Assembly: GCA_035624425.1 (NCBI GenBank)
Contig: DASPRN010000070.1
Coordinates: 1-20,057 of the forward strand
Direction of reading: 5' to 3'
Source: AC-32 sp035624425
GTDB taxonomy: Bacteria > Actinomycetota > Thermoleophilia > Gaiellales > Gaiellaceae
DNA: 20,057 bases
Part shown: positions 1-7,443 of the stretch, piece after piece
Position numbering within the stretch: position 1 is the stretch's first letter
Layout: the number at the start of each line of letters is the position of its first letter
The notes under the pieces: generated by a model
What the model was told of the DNA's origin: nothing
What the model saw: the letters and a program-made list of their open reading frames with translations, nothing else
Databases searched by the model: none
Made by a program: the position numbers and the translations under genes

Positions 1-1931
1 GGCGCCTGGGTCACCAGCGTGACCAGGTCGTCGAAGCTGGCGCGGTCGACGGTCATCGAGACGCGGTCGGCGAGCGCGGTCAGGCGCAGGCGCCGGTTCG
101 GGTTCTCGGCGGCGCAGGCGTTCAGGAACTGCTCGAGCGCGCCGCGGCTCGCCTTGCCCTCGGTGAACTTCTTCACGAACTCGACGCGCTCGTCGAAGCG
201 GACGTTGCGCCCGGCGATCGTCGCCCAGTAGAGCTGCTCGTCGTCGTCGAGGAAGCGCGGGTCGGTGCGCTGCCACTCGCGCGTGATCACGGCGAGGCGG
301 CGCTTGACGTCCGGGGTCACGGGCACGAGCCACGGCGCCGGCGAGAGCTTGCGGCGGGCACGTCGCTGGACACGCCGGCGCGGCGCCGGGGTCACCCGGG
401 CGCCCTCGCGGTAGAAGTCGGCGTCCAGCAGGCTGTGCAGCGAGACGACCCGCTCGTTGTGCGTCGCGCCCTTGGGGACGAAGTCGACGACGACGCCGGC
501 CTCCTTGCGCGGGTGCGTGCGCATGATCCGGCCGATCCGCTGCTGGTAGACGCGCTTCGAGGCCGTCGGCGCCAGGTGCATGACGACGGTCGCGCGCGGG
601 GAGTTCCAGCCCTCGGCGAGCAGCATCGCGTTGATCAGGATGTTGATCTCGCCGCGCTCGTAGGCGGCCAGCGTCTCGGCCAGCTGCACAGGCGGCGTGC
701 GTCCGCTCACGGCCGTCGCCTTGAGCCCGGCGGCGCGGAACTCCTTGGCCAGGTTGTACGCGTGGTCGACCCCGGCCGCGTAGACGATCCCCGGCGTGTT
801 CTCGAAGCGGTCGCGGTAGAGACTGGCGGCGGCCTGGTTCAGGGCGGTGTGGTCGAGCACGGCAGCCAGGGCACGCTCTTCGAAGTCGCCGCCGACGATC
901 GGCACCGACGAGATCGCGGCGGCGGGCGGGACGCGCAGGCAGCGCAGCGGCGCGATCAGCCCGCGGCGGGCAGCGTCGCCGAGCGGGAGCTCGTCGATCG
1001 AGGCGGGGAAGACGTCGGAGACCTGCTTCGCGATCAGCTGCTCCGTCGCCGTCATGCCGATGTAGATCGGGTCCGAGAAGCTGCGGATCGCCGCGCTCGT
1101 CTTCTCGCCGAGCGCTGTGTGCGCCTCGTCGCAGATCACGAGCTGGTACGCCTCCGGGTCGAGGTCGTTCCAGTGGCGGGCGAACCAGGCGTAGGTCTGG
1201 ACGGTGACCGGGTTGGTGCGCGGCAGCGCCTGGCCCTTGGTGATCGCGTCCGTGAAGCGCTCGCCGTAGCCCTCGGCGGTCAGCTCGCGGTGGAACTGCG
1301 TGACCAGCAGTCGGCGGTGCGTGAGGATCAGGACGCCGAGCGTCCGGGCGGCTTCGACGAAGCCGGCCGCGGCGATCGTCTTGCCGGAGGCGGTCGGGTG
1401 GCGGAAGCGGTAGCGCCGGCCGGCGCCCGGGTCGCGTCCGGCCCTTGGTTCGGGAAGCGGCAACTCCTCGTCCGGCTCCTCGAGATGGACGCCGAGGTCG
1501 TCGTCCTCCTCGTCCGGCTCGATCTCCACCTCCTCGAGGGCGGTCCCGTTGCCGTTGCCGTTCAGCTCGGGCTCGACCTGGGTCGCCGCGATCAGCTCGG
1601 TGAGCATGCCGGCCAGCGCGTCGATCTGGTGACGGCGGAGCTCGGTGCCGGAGGCGAGCCGCGGCGGCCGCTCGCTCAGCACGCGCTCGAGGCCCAGCAT
1701 GAGCGCATAGCGGATCTTCCAGGCGTAGGACGGCTCGGCCGCTCCGACTTCCATCTCGGCGAGGGCGTCGTCGAGGGCGCGCCGGCGGGCGGTTCCGGGC
1801 GCGAGAACGACACCGGTGTCCTCCTCCGGGTGGAGGAAGGGCTCACCGGCCCATGCTTCGGCGCGGAGGGCGGCGGCGCCGAGACCGCCGGCCTCCGACG
1901 CTACGGTCAGATGCTCGGTCGCTTCTTGCAT
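1..1931 (-). CDS. DEAH-box superfamily II helicase, C-terminus beyond window
   Basis: An ATP-dependent nucleic-acid helicase of superfamily II, probably acting in DNA repair or restriction-like remodelling. The visible 643 residues have no in-frame stop. Motifs in order: a Q-motif-like LRRHQIDAL near residues 98-106, Walker A as PTASGKT (179-185), DEAH at 268-271, motif III as GMTAT (292-296), and motif VI as QQRIGRIMR (463-471). A basic patch follows (about 518-528). The region between the Q-like motif and Walker A (about 118-172) is an unusual low-complexity acidic insert rich in E and D. I chose ATG at 1931 because it is the first standard start in frame after an upstream stop; there is no clear Shine-Dalgarno, and a strong hairpin lies just upstream. 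It is transcribed in the same direction as the beta-oxidation operon but is separated from it by 140 bp and a hairpin, so it is probably a separate unit. The helicase class is clear; the specific subfamily is not. Confidence 0.9.
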   Translation of the reverse strand, partial: MQEATEHLTVASEAGGLGAAALRAEAWAGEPFLHPEEDTGVVLAPGTARRRALDDALAEMEVGAAEPSYAWKIRYALMLGLERVLSERPPRLASGTELRRHQIDALAGMLTELIAATQVEPELNGNGNGTALEEVEIEPDEEDDDLGVHLEEPDEELPLPEPRAGRDPGAGRRYRFRHPTASGKTIAAAGFVEAARTLGVLILTHRRLLVTQFHRELTAEGYGERFTDAITKGQALPRTNPVTVQTYAWFARHWNDLDPEAYQLVICDEAHTALGEKTSAAIRSFSDPIYIGMTATEQLIAKQVSDVFPASIDELPLGDAARRGLIAPLRCLRVPPAAAISSVPIVGGDFEERALAAVLDHTALNQAAASLYRDRFENTPGIVYAAGVDHAYNLAKEFRAAGLKATAVSGRTPPVQLAETLAAYERGEINILINAMLLAEGWNSPRATVVMHLAPTASKRVYQQRIGRIMRTHPRKEAGVVVDFVPKGATHNERVVSLHSLLDADFYREGARVTPAPRRRVQRRARRKLSPAPWLVPVTPDVKRRLAVITREWQRTDPRFLDDDEQLYWATIAGRNVRFDERVEFVKKFTEGKASRGALEQFLNACAAENPNRRLRLTALADRVSMTVDRASFDDLVTLVTQA

Positions 1932-1935
1932 GTCC

Positions 1936-2020
1936 GGCAGCGCGTCCGGCGCTGCCCCAATCTCAATAAGAGAGCGCGCTCACGGCAATCCCCTTGGCGA
2001 GCGTCGCACCTGGAAGCATA
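1936..2020 (-). promoter_or_regulatory. helicase leader: -10-like box, 6-codon ORF and start-proximal hairpin
   Basis: Reading the minus strand toward the helicase: a TATGCT box (2020-2015, TANNNT type), then a possible 6-codon ORF (GTG at 1983, stop at 1965-1963, encoding MSALSY) preceded by AAGGGG, then a perfect inverted repeat GGCAGCGC-gtccg-GCGCTGCC (plus coordinates 1936-1956) that ends 4 nt before the ATG. The stem would occlude ribosome access to the helicase start. The elements are seen directly; a regulatory role is inference. Confidence 0.35.
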
Positions 2021-2050
2021 GCCGATCTCTCGGCGCGCGGAACCCCTCTT

Positions 2051-2074
2051 GGTGGGTTTGGCGAAACCCTCCTA
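2051..2074 (-). terminator. 3' hairpin (dispersed GGAGGGTTT motif, copy 1)
   Basis: Inverted repeat GGTGGGTTT-ggcg-AAACCCTCC: nine-base arms with one mismatch and a four-base loop. On the minus strand the motif starts with the TAG stop of the upstream gene and reads TAGGAGGGTTT. It has no T-tract, so it may be a weak terminator or 3'-end stabiliser rather than a classical intrinsic terminator. Related hairpins sit at 6785-6805 and 6849-6873. Confidence 0.45.
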
Positions 2075-2677
2075 GATAGGCGTTCCGCTGCCGCCCATGA
2101 TGCTGAAGACGGCGAACGGGTTGTCGCGCGCGACCTCCCAGACGAGCTCGCCGCCGGGCTCGGCCGAGCCGTGCAGGCGCTCGGCGAGGGCGCGCGCCTC
2201 CTCCTCGGATGCCGTGCCGACGACCAGAAAGCGATAGCGGCGGACGACCTTGTAGCCCTCGCCCTCGAGCTCGTCCGCCTGCCGCTTCGCGTCCGCGTGG
2301 CTCTCGAACTCGACCCGCACCTCCCACGGTGCGTTGCCGTGCTCGATCTCCTCTTCCTCCCAGGTCTCCTGCGGCGGCTCGTCCGACCAGCGCTCCTCGT
2401 CGTGGAGCCAGCTCTCGACGTCGGAGACCCGTGCCTCGATCCCCTCCTCGGCGAGCTCGGCCTGGACGATCTGCCGCGCCTGCTCCGCCTCTGCCGGGCT
2501 CGACGTGTAGACGAAGAGCTCGTTGTCGTCGCGCGAGACCGCGAGCCGCCGCCCTTCGAGCTCCCGCGCGAGGCGCTTCGCCTCGTCGGAGCCCAGCCCG
2601 TGCTGGAGCCGGCTGGCGATCGCCTCGGCGTGCTGCTCGCCCGAAGGCTCGATGCGGATGCGGTAGTCGTCGCTCAT
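2072..2677 (-). CDS. acidic protein with internal duplication, function unknown
   Basis: A 201-residue, strongly acidic protein with no signal peptide or membrane segment. It has an internal duplication: residues about 35-80 and 131-176 share the pattern (K/R)xAxELEGxxxxVxR, a short beta strand (LFVYT or FLVVG), then SxxEAxxAR. Each unit looks like a small helix-strand-strand-helix module, in the manner of SPOR or ferredoxin-like half domains. The linker (about 95-113) is rich in E and W. The C-terminus ends in a conserved-looking DNPFAVFSIMGG. The ATG overlaps the TGA of the upstream fadJ-like gene (ATGA, four bases), so the two are probably translationally coupled and co-transcribed with the beta-oxidation genes. 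I do not recognise the family. A link to fatty-acid metabolism is suggested only by position. Confidence 0.75.
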   Translation of the reverse strand: MSDDYRIRIEPSGEQHAEAIASRLQHGLGSDEAKRLARELEGRRLAVSRDDNELFVYTSSPAEAEQARQIVQAELAEEGIEARVSDVESWLHDEERWSDEPPQETWEEEEIEHGNAPWEVRVEFESHADAKRQADELEGEGYKVVRRYRFLVVGTASEEEARALAERLHGSAEPGGELVWEVARDNPFAVFSIMGGSGTPI

Positions 2678-4638
2678 GCCGTGGGCGCCGCCGCCACACC
2701 GGTCTCGGCCAGCGGTCGCCCGAACATTTTCTCCGATCTGCCGGTCTGGTCGAGGAACTTGGTGATCCCGCCGAGCCAGAACGGCCAGCCGGCGCCGAGC
2801 AGGAGCGCGGTGTCGACATCCGCCGCCTCGGCGGCGACGCCCTCTTCGAGCAGGTGATGGATCTCGTCGGCGACCGCGTCGAGGGCGGCCTCGAGGATCT
2901 CCTCCTGGGAGCGCGGTGCGTCCTCCTCGACGACGATCTCGTCCCGGTCCTCGGCGTAGTTGGCGAGAGTCGGGGAGAGTGGAAAGCGGTCGGGGTAGGC
3001 GTCGTGGAGCGTCACGAGGACGTGGTTCGCCACGCGTGGCCCGACGATCTGGAGCAGGACCGACGGCGCCATCGGCAGTCCCAGCCGGAGGATCGCCTCG
3101 TCGGCCTCTTCGGGCGGGGTGCCGTGCTCGAGCGCGTCGAGGACGACGCCCATCAGCCGGGTCAGGACGCGGTTGACGACGAAGGCCGGCGCGTCGCCGA
3201 CGAGCACCGGCCGCTTGCGGAGCTTCTCGGCGAAGGCCCAGACGGTGGCGAGCGTCTCGTCGTCGGTCTCCGCGGTGCGGACGAGCTCGACCAGCGGCAG
3301 AACTGCGACCGGGTTGAAGAAGTGGATGCCGACGTCGGCGCCCATCTCGGCGACCGACAGGCTCGACGTGTTCGTGGCGAGGACACAGCCGGCCTTCGTG
3401 TGCTCCCGCAGCTCGTCGAAGACCTGTTTCTTCACCTGCAGCTCCTCGAAAACGGCCTCGAGCGCGAGGTCGCAGTCGGCGAAGTCCTCATAGCCGGTCG
3501 AGGTGGAGACGAGCGAGGCCAGGAAGCGCGCCTTGCCCTCGTCGTAGCGGCCCCTGGCGACCTGCTCGGCGAGCTCGGCCTCGATGTGCTCGCGAGCTTT
3601 CGCCAGTGCGTCGTCGCTGACGTCGCGCAGAGCGACGGGGATCTCCAGCCGGCGGAGCACGAGCGCCGCGAGCTGGGCGGCCATCAGGCCGGCGCCGACG
3701 ATGCCGACCTTGCGGACGGGTCTCGGTTCGGTGGTCGGCTTGCCGGGCGGGTTCTTGGCTCGGCGCTCGACCAGGTCGAAGGCGTAGAGCGAGGCCTGCG
3801 CCTCGCGGCCGGGGAGCAGCTCGCCGACCGCCTCCTCCTCGGCGCGGTAACCCTCCGCGAGCGTCCAGCCGGAGAGCGCGCCCTCGATCAGCTCCAGCGC
3901 CCTGTAGGGAGCCGGCGCGGCGCCGTGCACCTGGCCGTCGAGGCGTGAGCGAGCCTTGCGGATGACGTCCGTTACGGCCAGGTCCGAGGGACTGTCCCCA
4001 GGACCTGTCCCTTCCGTCGCGAGCTCACGGGCGAAGGCGAGGGACTCGTCCACGAACTCGGCCGGCTCGAGTAGTCGGTCGGCGAAGCCCAGCTCGAACG
4101 CCTGCGGCCCGGTCAGCATCCGGTTCTGCCGCATCGGGTTCTCGACGACGAACTTCACTGCCGCCTCGGCGCCGACGAGCCGCGGGACGAGCTGCGTCCC
4201 GCCCCAGGCCGGCAGGATCCCGAGGAAGCACTCGGGGCACGCGAAGTGGCGGACGGCTGTCGAGATCGTCCGCGCGTCGCAGTGCAGCGCGAGCTCGACC
4301 CCGCCACCGAGGCAGGCGCCGTTGATCGCCGCGACCGTCGGAAACGGCAGTGCGCGGATCCGCCCGAAGAGCTCGTGGCCGGCACGGCTGCCCTCGATGG
4401 CCAGCTCGCGGGTCGCGCCCGGGAACTGCGTGATGTCCGCGCCGGCGGCGAAGACGAACGGCTTGCCGGTGACGACCAGCGCTGCCCAGTCGCCCTCCTC
4501 GAGCTCCGTGAGCAGACGCTCGAGCGACTCGAGCGCGGCGCGGCCGAAGAAGGTTGGCTTCGCGTGGTCCTCGCCGTTGTCGATCGTGACGAGCGCGATC
4601 TCGCCGGCACGCGCGAGCTTGAACTCGGTGTCAGGCAG
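2674..4638 (-). CDS. fadJ: fused enoyl-CoA hydratase / 3-hydroxyacyl-CoA dehydrogenase
   Basis: Bifunctional beta-oxidation enzyme of 654 residues: it hydrates trans-2-enoyl-CoA and oxidises the resulting 3-hydroxyacyl-CoA with NAD. The N-terminal crotonase domain (1 to about 185) has AAGADI (64-69), a GACLGGGVE loop with Glu115, and PECFLG with Glu136, the two glutamates expected for hydratase activity. The Rossmann domain starts at KVGIVGAGLMA (310-320), followed by NTSS (423-426) and the catalytic-histidine motif HFFNP (439-443); a C-terminal 3HCDH domain follows GDAPAFVVNR (481-490). No ATG, GTG or TTG exists in frame until residue 161, which would delete most of the hydratase domain. The best start is CTG at 4638, seven bases after GGGAG and overlapping the thiolase stop by eight bases. 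A GC-rich repeat (3988-4011) is read in frame in the interdomain linker (about 208-219). The symbol is by analogy; FadB/FadN-type naming is equally possible. Confidence 0.9.
   Translation of the reverse strand: MPDTEFKLARAGEIALVTIDNGEDHAKPTFFGRAALESLERLLTELEEGDWAALVVTGKPFVFAAGADITQFPGATRELAIEGSRAGHELFGRIRALPFPTVAAINGACLGGGVELALHCDARTISTAVRHFACPECFLGILPAWGGTQLVPRLVGAEAAVKFVVENPMRQNRMLTGPQAFELGFADRLLEPAEFVDESLAFARELATEGTGPGDSPSDLAVTDVIRKARSRLDGQVHGAAPAPYRALELIEGALSGWTLAEGYRAEEEAVGELLPGREAQASLYAFDLVERRAKNPPGKPTTEPRPVRKVGIVGAGLMAAQLAALVLRRLEIPVALRDVSDDALAKAREHIEAELAEQVARGRYDEGKARFLASLVSTSTGYEDFADCDLALEAVFEELQVKKQVFDELREHTKAGCVLATNTSSLSVAEMGADVGIHFFNPVAVLPLVELVRTAETDDETLATVWAFAEKLRKRPVLVGDAPAFVVNRVLTRLMGVVLDALEHGTPPEEADEAILRLGLPMAPSVLLQIVGPRVANHVLVTLHDAYPDRFPLSPTLANYAEDRDEIVVEEDAPRSQEEILEAALDAVADEIHHLLEEGVAAEAADVDTALLLGAGWPFWLGGITKFLDQTGRSEKMFGRPLAETGVAAAPTA
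3988..4011. repeat. paired GGGACnGTCCC-type palindrome inside fadJ-like gene
   Basis: Plus strand carries GGGACTGTCCC, then CA, then GGACCTGTCCC: two near-identical palindromes back to back. On the coding strand it is read in frame as part of EGTGPGDSPSD in the linker between the hydratase and dehydrogenase domains. It looks like a short repeat tolerated in a flexible linker; whether it is dispersed in the genome cannot be seen here. Confidence 0.4.
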
Positions 4639-5818
4639 CGAGGCTCTCCCAGACGAGGGCCGCGCCCATGCCCATCCCGACGCAGAGCGCAGCGAGCCCG
4701 TACCGCGCCTCGGGCCGCTCGCCGAGGCCGTAGGCCAGCTGAGCGAGCAGCCGGACGCCGGTTGCCGCGAGCGGATGGCCGCAGGCTATGGCGCCACCGT
4801 ACGGGTTCAGCCGCGGGTCCTCGGGATCGACCCCGAGCTCGGTGCACCACGTGAGGACCTGCACCGCGAATGGCTCGTTCAGCTCGAAGAGTCCGATCTC
4901 GTCGAGGGACAGGCCGGCCTGCTCGAGCGCCTTGCGCGTCGCGGGCGCGGGGCCGAGCCCCATCAGCTCCGGCTCGACGCCCGCATACGCGTAGGACACC
5001 AGCCGCATCCGGGGCTCGAGGCCGAGCTCGCGCGCCGCCTCCTCGGAGGCGAGCAGGCAGACGGCCGCGCCGTCGGTCAAGCCGGCCGAGTTGCCCGCGG
5101 TCACGCGTCCACCGGGGCGGAACGGCGTCGGCAGGTCGGCGAGGCCCTCGAGGCTCGTCTCGGGACGCAGGAACTCGTCGCGGCCGGCGACCTGCCAGCC
5201 GTCGTCGGTGAAGACCGACATCGGCACGACCGTATCGCGCATGACGCCGTTCTCCCACGCGGCCGCGGCGCGCTGCTGCGAGCGAACCGCGAACTCGTCG
5301 GCATTCCGCTTCGTCAGCTGCGGGAAGCGGTCGTGGAGGTTCTCCGCCGTGGCGCCCATGGTGACCGCGCTCGGGTCGACGAGCCGCTCGACGACGAAGC
5401 GCGGATTGAAGTCGACGTCCTCGCCCATCGGGTGGTGGCCCATGTGCTCGACGCCGCCCGCGAGGACGACGTCGGCCGCGCCCATCGCGATTTCGCCCGC
5501 GCCCGCCGTGACGGCCGTGAGCGCGCCCGCGCACATCCGGTCGACCGCGAATCCGGGCACCGACTCGGGCAGGCCCGCGAGGAGCGCCACGTCCCGCCCG
5601 AGGGTCAGCCCCTGGTCCCCGACCTGCGCGGTCGCCGCCATCACGACGTCGTCGATCCGCTCCGGGGCGAGCCCCGGGTTGCGCCGCAGGAGCTCGCGGA
5701 CGACCTTGACGCCGAGGTCGTCGGCCCGCGTCCGCCAGAAGACTCCCTTCGGCCCCGCGCGCCCGAAGGCGGTGCGGACGCCGTCGACGTAGACGACCTC
5801 GCGCAGCTCACGCGCCAC
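4631..5818 (-). CDS. fadA: acetyl-CoA C-acyltransferase (thiolase)
   Basis: Thiolase of 395 residues, catalysing CoA-dependent cleavage of 3-ketoacyl-CoA to acetyl-CoA and a shortened acyl-CoA, the last step of each beta-oxidation cycle. The nucleophilic cysteine is Cys96 in VDRMCAGAL; the active-site His348 lies in GHPLAATG and the second cysteine, Cys379, in ALCVGMGMG. The NEPFA motif of the family is present. Length is normal. It starts at GTG (5818), five bases after GGAG. It is the first gene of a minus-strand operon followed, with an eight-base overlap, by the fused hydratase/dehydrogenase, which together give the complete trifunctional complement. The substrate chain length cannot be told from sequence. 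Its promoter should lie in 5819-6076, a region filled with repeats and hairpins. Confidence 0.95.
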   Translation of the reverse strand: MARELREVVYVDGVRTAFGRAGPKGVFWRTRADDLGVKVVRELLRRNPGLAPERIDDVVMAATAQVGDQGLTLGRDVALLAGLPESVPGFAVDRMCAGALTAVTAGAGEIAMGAADVVLAGGVEHMGHHPMGEDVDFNPRFVVERLVDPSAVTMGATAENLHDRFPQLTKRNADEFAVRSQQRAAAAWENGVMRDTVVPMSVFTDDGWQVAGRDEFLRPETSLEGLADLPTPFRPGGRVTAGNSAGLTDGAAVCLLASEEAARELGLEPRMRLVSYAYAGVEPELMGLGPAPATRKALEQAGLSLDEIGLFELNEPFAVQVLTWCTELGVDPEDPRLNPYGGAIACGHPLAATGVRLLAQLAYGLGERPEARYGLAALCVGMGMGAALVWESLAA

Positions 5819-5826
5819 GCGAGCTC

Positions 5827-5987
5827 CGTCTGAGCTGGCCGGTAGACAGGACTGCGTAGCCGCCCACGCGACTAGGCATCGCTTGCGATGCCGACTTCAG
5901 GGGCGCGGGCTTCGCCCGCGTCCCGTCTGAACTGTCCGGTCGGCGCGATTGGGTAGTCGCCCACGCGAGGAGCCTAGTCAATCGCGC
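5827..5987. repeat. 45-bp direct repeat flanking two hairpins
   Basis: Two ungapped copies, 5827-5871 and 5924-5968, match at 36 of 45 positions with a period of 97 bp; both start CGTCTGA and end CGCCCACGCGA. Between them are two perfect hairpins: GGCATCG-cttg-CGATGCC (5875-5892) and CGCGGGC-ttc-GCCCGCG (5904-5920). The second copy is also enclosed in GCGCGATT (5943-5950) and AATCGCGC (5980-5987). The block fills the divergent region between the thiolase and the 6077 gene, which holds no credible gene. It could be an extragenic palindromic element, paired operators, or a structured leader. Confidence 0.6.
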
Positions 5988-6048
5988 TGTGGACGAAACG
6001 GCACACATCGGGCACGGTCCGGTCACCCACGCGTGCGCCTTTCCTGGA

Positions 6049-6070
6049 TACGATCGCCGCGGGGAGGAGG
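6049..6070 (+). promoter_or_regulatory. -10-like box and strong Shine-Dalgarno of the 6077 gene
   Basis: TACGAT (6049-6054, TANNNT type) is followed by GGGGAGGAGG (6061-6070), which ends six bases before GTG at 6077. This decides the GTG start over the overlapping ATG at 6075, whose frame closes after three codons. No convincing -35 box is seen. Confidence 0.45.
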
Positions 6071-6076
6071 TCGGAT

Positions 6077-6787
6077 GTGCCTGTAACAGGAGCCCCATCG
6101 GGAGCGCGCGGGGAAGGTGGAGTGGACTGGGCGGCGCACGTTGCCCGCGAGGAGGGGCGCTACCGCGACGGCGAGGCGCGGCTGGCTTCCGAAACGGCTG
6201 AGGACGACTCGGACCCGCGCCAGCGACAGCTGACGCGGCTCGGCAACGCGGCCGGGGGTGCCGGGCTCGCGCTCCTCATGCAAGGAGACCGCGAGCGGGC
6301 GGCCGAGTGGTTCGCCTGCGCGGCCGCGCGCTACCGCGAGAGCTTCCCCGATGCGCCGCCCGGAAGCTGGGGCCGGCCGATCGGCGCGGTCAAGGCACTC
6401 GTCCTCGCGGGCGACTGGCCGGCCGCGGAGGAGGCCGCCACCTGGGCGTTGGAGACGGGCTCCGCGGAGTCCGACTCTCCGATCGGCGGCTACGCAGCCG
6501 CCCTGGCGCTGCTCGTGCTCGGCCGCTACGGCGAGGCTCGCCGCCACGCAGACGAGATCCGCATCCGCAGCGACTTCCCGGCCGACGTCGGCGACGCGCT
6601 CGCCTTCATCGCGGCTCAGGACGTCGTCGGCTACGCGGTCGCGATCGAAGCCGTTCTCGACTCGTTCGAGGCCCGCGAGGAGTACCTCGAGGACCTGCCG
6701 GTCGCGGACACGGTGCTCGTCCTGCAGGCGCTCGCCGGGCGCTGCGGGATGGCCGCCGAGTTGACCTCGCCGCTTCTCCCCGGCTAG
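6077..6787 (+). CDS. alpha-helical repeat (TPR-like) protein, function unknown
   Basis: A 236-residue soluble protein, almost wholly alpha-helical. It shows repeated Ala-rich helix pairs with TPR-like spacing, for example AGLALLMQGDRERAAEWF, KALVLAGDWPAAEEAA and AALALLVLGRYGEARRHA, each with the small-residue pattern of TPR helix A and helix B. There is no signal peptide, catalytic motif or membrane segment. The last third (about 170-236) has more acidic helices. The start is GTG at 6077 behind a strong ribosome binding site. It is a single-gene plus-strand unit, divergent from the thiolase operon and convergent with the ArsR-type regulator. Its TAG stop is the first base group of a TAGGAGGGTTT hairpin motif. 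It may be a scaffold or a sensor of load or occupancy; no specific function can be given. Confidence 0.75.
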   Translation: MPVTGAPSGARGEGGVDWAAHVAREEGRYRDGEARLASETAEDDSDPRQRQLTRLGNAAGGAGLALLMQGDRERAAEWFACAAARYRESFPDAPPGSWGRPIGAVKALVLAGDWPAAEEAATWALETGSAESDSPIGGYAAALALLVLGRYGEARRHADEIRIRSDFPADVGDALAFIAAQDVVGYAVAIEAVLDSFEAREEYLEDLPVADTVLVLQALAGRCGMAAELTSPLLPG

Positions 6788-6805
6788 GAGGGTTTGGCGG
6801 AAACC
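6785..6805 (+). terminator. 3' hairpin (GGAGGGTTT motif, copy 2)
   Basis: TAGGAGGGTTTGGCGGAAACC: the TAG is the stop codon of the 6077 gene, and GGTTT (6791-6795) pairs with AAACC (6801-6805) around a five-base loop. Positions 6787-6798 can also pair with 6856-6867 (12 positions, two of them G-U in RNA), so the two convergent ends could share one longer stem. Confidence 0.45.
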
Positions 6806-6848
6806 TGCTCGTCGTCGGGGCGGACAGCGAGGCCCGGCGGCTCAGACC

Positions 6849-6873
6849 GGGCTTCGTCAAGCCCTCCTACTAG
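6849..6873 (-). terminator. 3' hairpin (GGAGGGTTT motif, copy 3)
   Basis: On the minus strand, TAGTAGGAGGGCTT-gacg-AAGCCC begins just after the TGA of the ArsR-type gene; GGGCTT (6849-6854) pairs with AAGCCC (6859-6864) on the plus strand. Same design as the hairpins at 2051 and 6785, with compensating T-to-C and A-to-G changes that keep the stem. No T-tract. Confidence 0.45.
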
Positions 6874-6874
6874 C

Positions 6875-7408
6875 TCACCGGCCGGTGGGCGGATGCAGGA
6901 AGGTCGTCATGACCAGGGGCTCCGCGTCCTCTTCCTCGGCATCGCGCACGCGCCCGACGAAGTCCGCGATCAGCTCGAGTGCCCGCTCGGCGGTGACGCG
7001 CCCGGTCACCTGAGCCGCGCGGAACGTGCCCTCGGCCCCGTGCTCGCTCCAGCCGCGCTGCACCTCGTCGAGCATGGCCGCCCGCAGGTCGCTCGTCAGG
7101 CCGGAGGCCAGCAGCTCGGGCGCAACGCGCAGTGTCCGTGCGACTGCGCGGTAGGGCTTCTCGCGACGGTGACCGGTGTCGGCGAGTGCGATCAGCCCCG
7201 CCCGGAGCAGCATCCGCACGTGGAAGTGGAGGTGGCCTGGATCGACGCCGAGCTCGTTTGCCAGCTCGCGGTTGGTGAAGCTGTCCTCCCCGTTCGTCCC
7301 GAGCATCTCCAGCACGCGCAGGCGCAGCGGGTGGCCGAGCGCCTTCAGCTGCTCGGGCCGGTCGAGCAGCATCACGTCGAGGAGCTCGCCTGACTTTGGC
7401 TCCGCCAT
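6875..7408 (-). CDS. ArsR-type winged helix-turn-helix regulator
   Basis: A 177-residue transcription regulator. Residues about 18-90 form a winged helix: ALGHPLRLRVLEML (typical ArsR opening), then FTNRELANELGVDPGHLHFHVRMLLRAGLI, in which the second helix is the likely DNA-reading helix, followed by a wing ending in KPYRAVA. The C-terminal half (about 95-177) is helical and acidic and may be the dimer or effector domain. There is no cysteine pair of the CXC metal-sensor type, so this is probably not a metal sensor. It starts at ATG 7408. It is the last gene of the minus-strand operon led by the XRE-TPR regulator, 35 bp after pgl, but a TATATATA element in the gap suggests it also has its own promoter and might autoregulate. 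The class is confident; targets are unknown. Confidence 0.85.
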   Translation of the reverse strand: MAEPKSGELLDVMLLDRPEQLKALGHPLRLRVLEMLGTNGEDSFTNRELANELGVDPGHLHFHVRMLLRAGLIALADTGHRREKPYRAVARTLRVAPELLASGLTSDLRAAMLDEVQRGWSEHGAEGTFRAAQVTGRVTAERALELIADFVGRVRDAEEEDAEPLVMTTFLHPPTGR

Positions 7409-7415
7409 GGTCGCC

Positions 7416-7423
7416 TATATATA
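7416..7423 (-). promoter_or_regulatory. TATATATA element upstream of ArsR-type gene
   Basis: TATATATA, eight bases upstream of the ATG, stands out in a very GC-rich context. Its spacing fits a -10 box of a nearly leaderless transcript, or a small palindromic operator. No -35 box is apparent. Confidence 0.4.
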
Positions 7424-7443
7424 CGGTGCGAGGCGCCGACTGT

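Noticed and set aside
435..2021. Long plus-strand open frame (528 codons) over the helicase region
   Set aside because: Its translation is low-complexity Arg/Ala/Gly/Val-rich, and the opposite strand has all the helicase motifs; it is a GC-rich antisense shadow.
5808..6098. Minus-strand open frame of 96 codons in the divergent region
   Set aside because: It overlaps the thiolase start and consists of the repeats and hairpins; no ribosome site and no protein-like composition.
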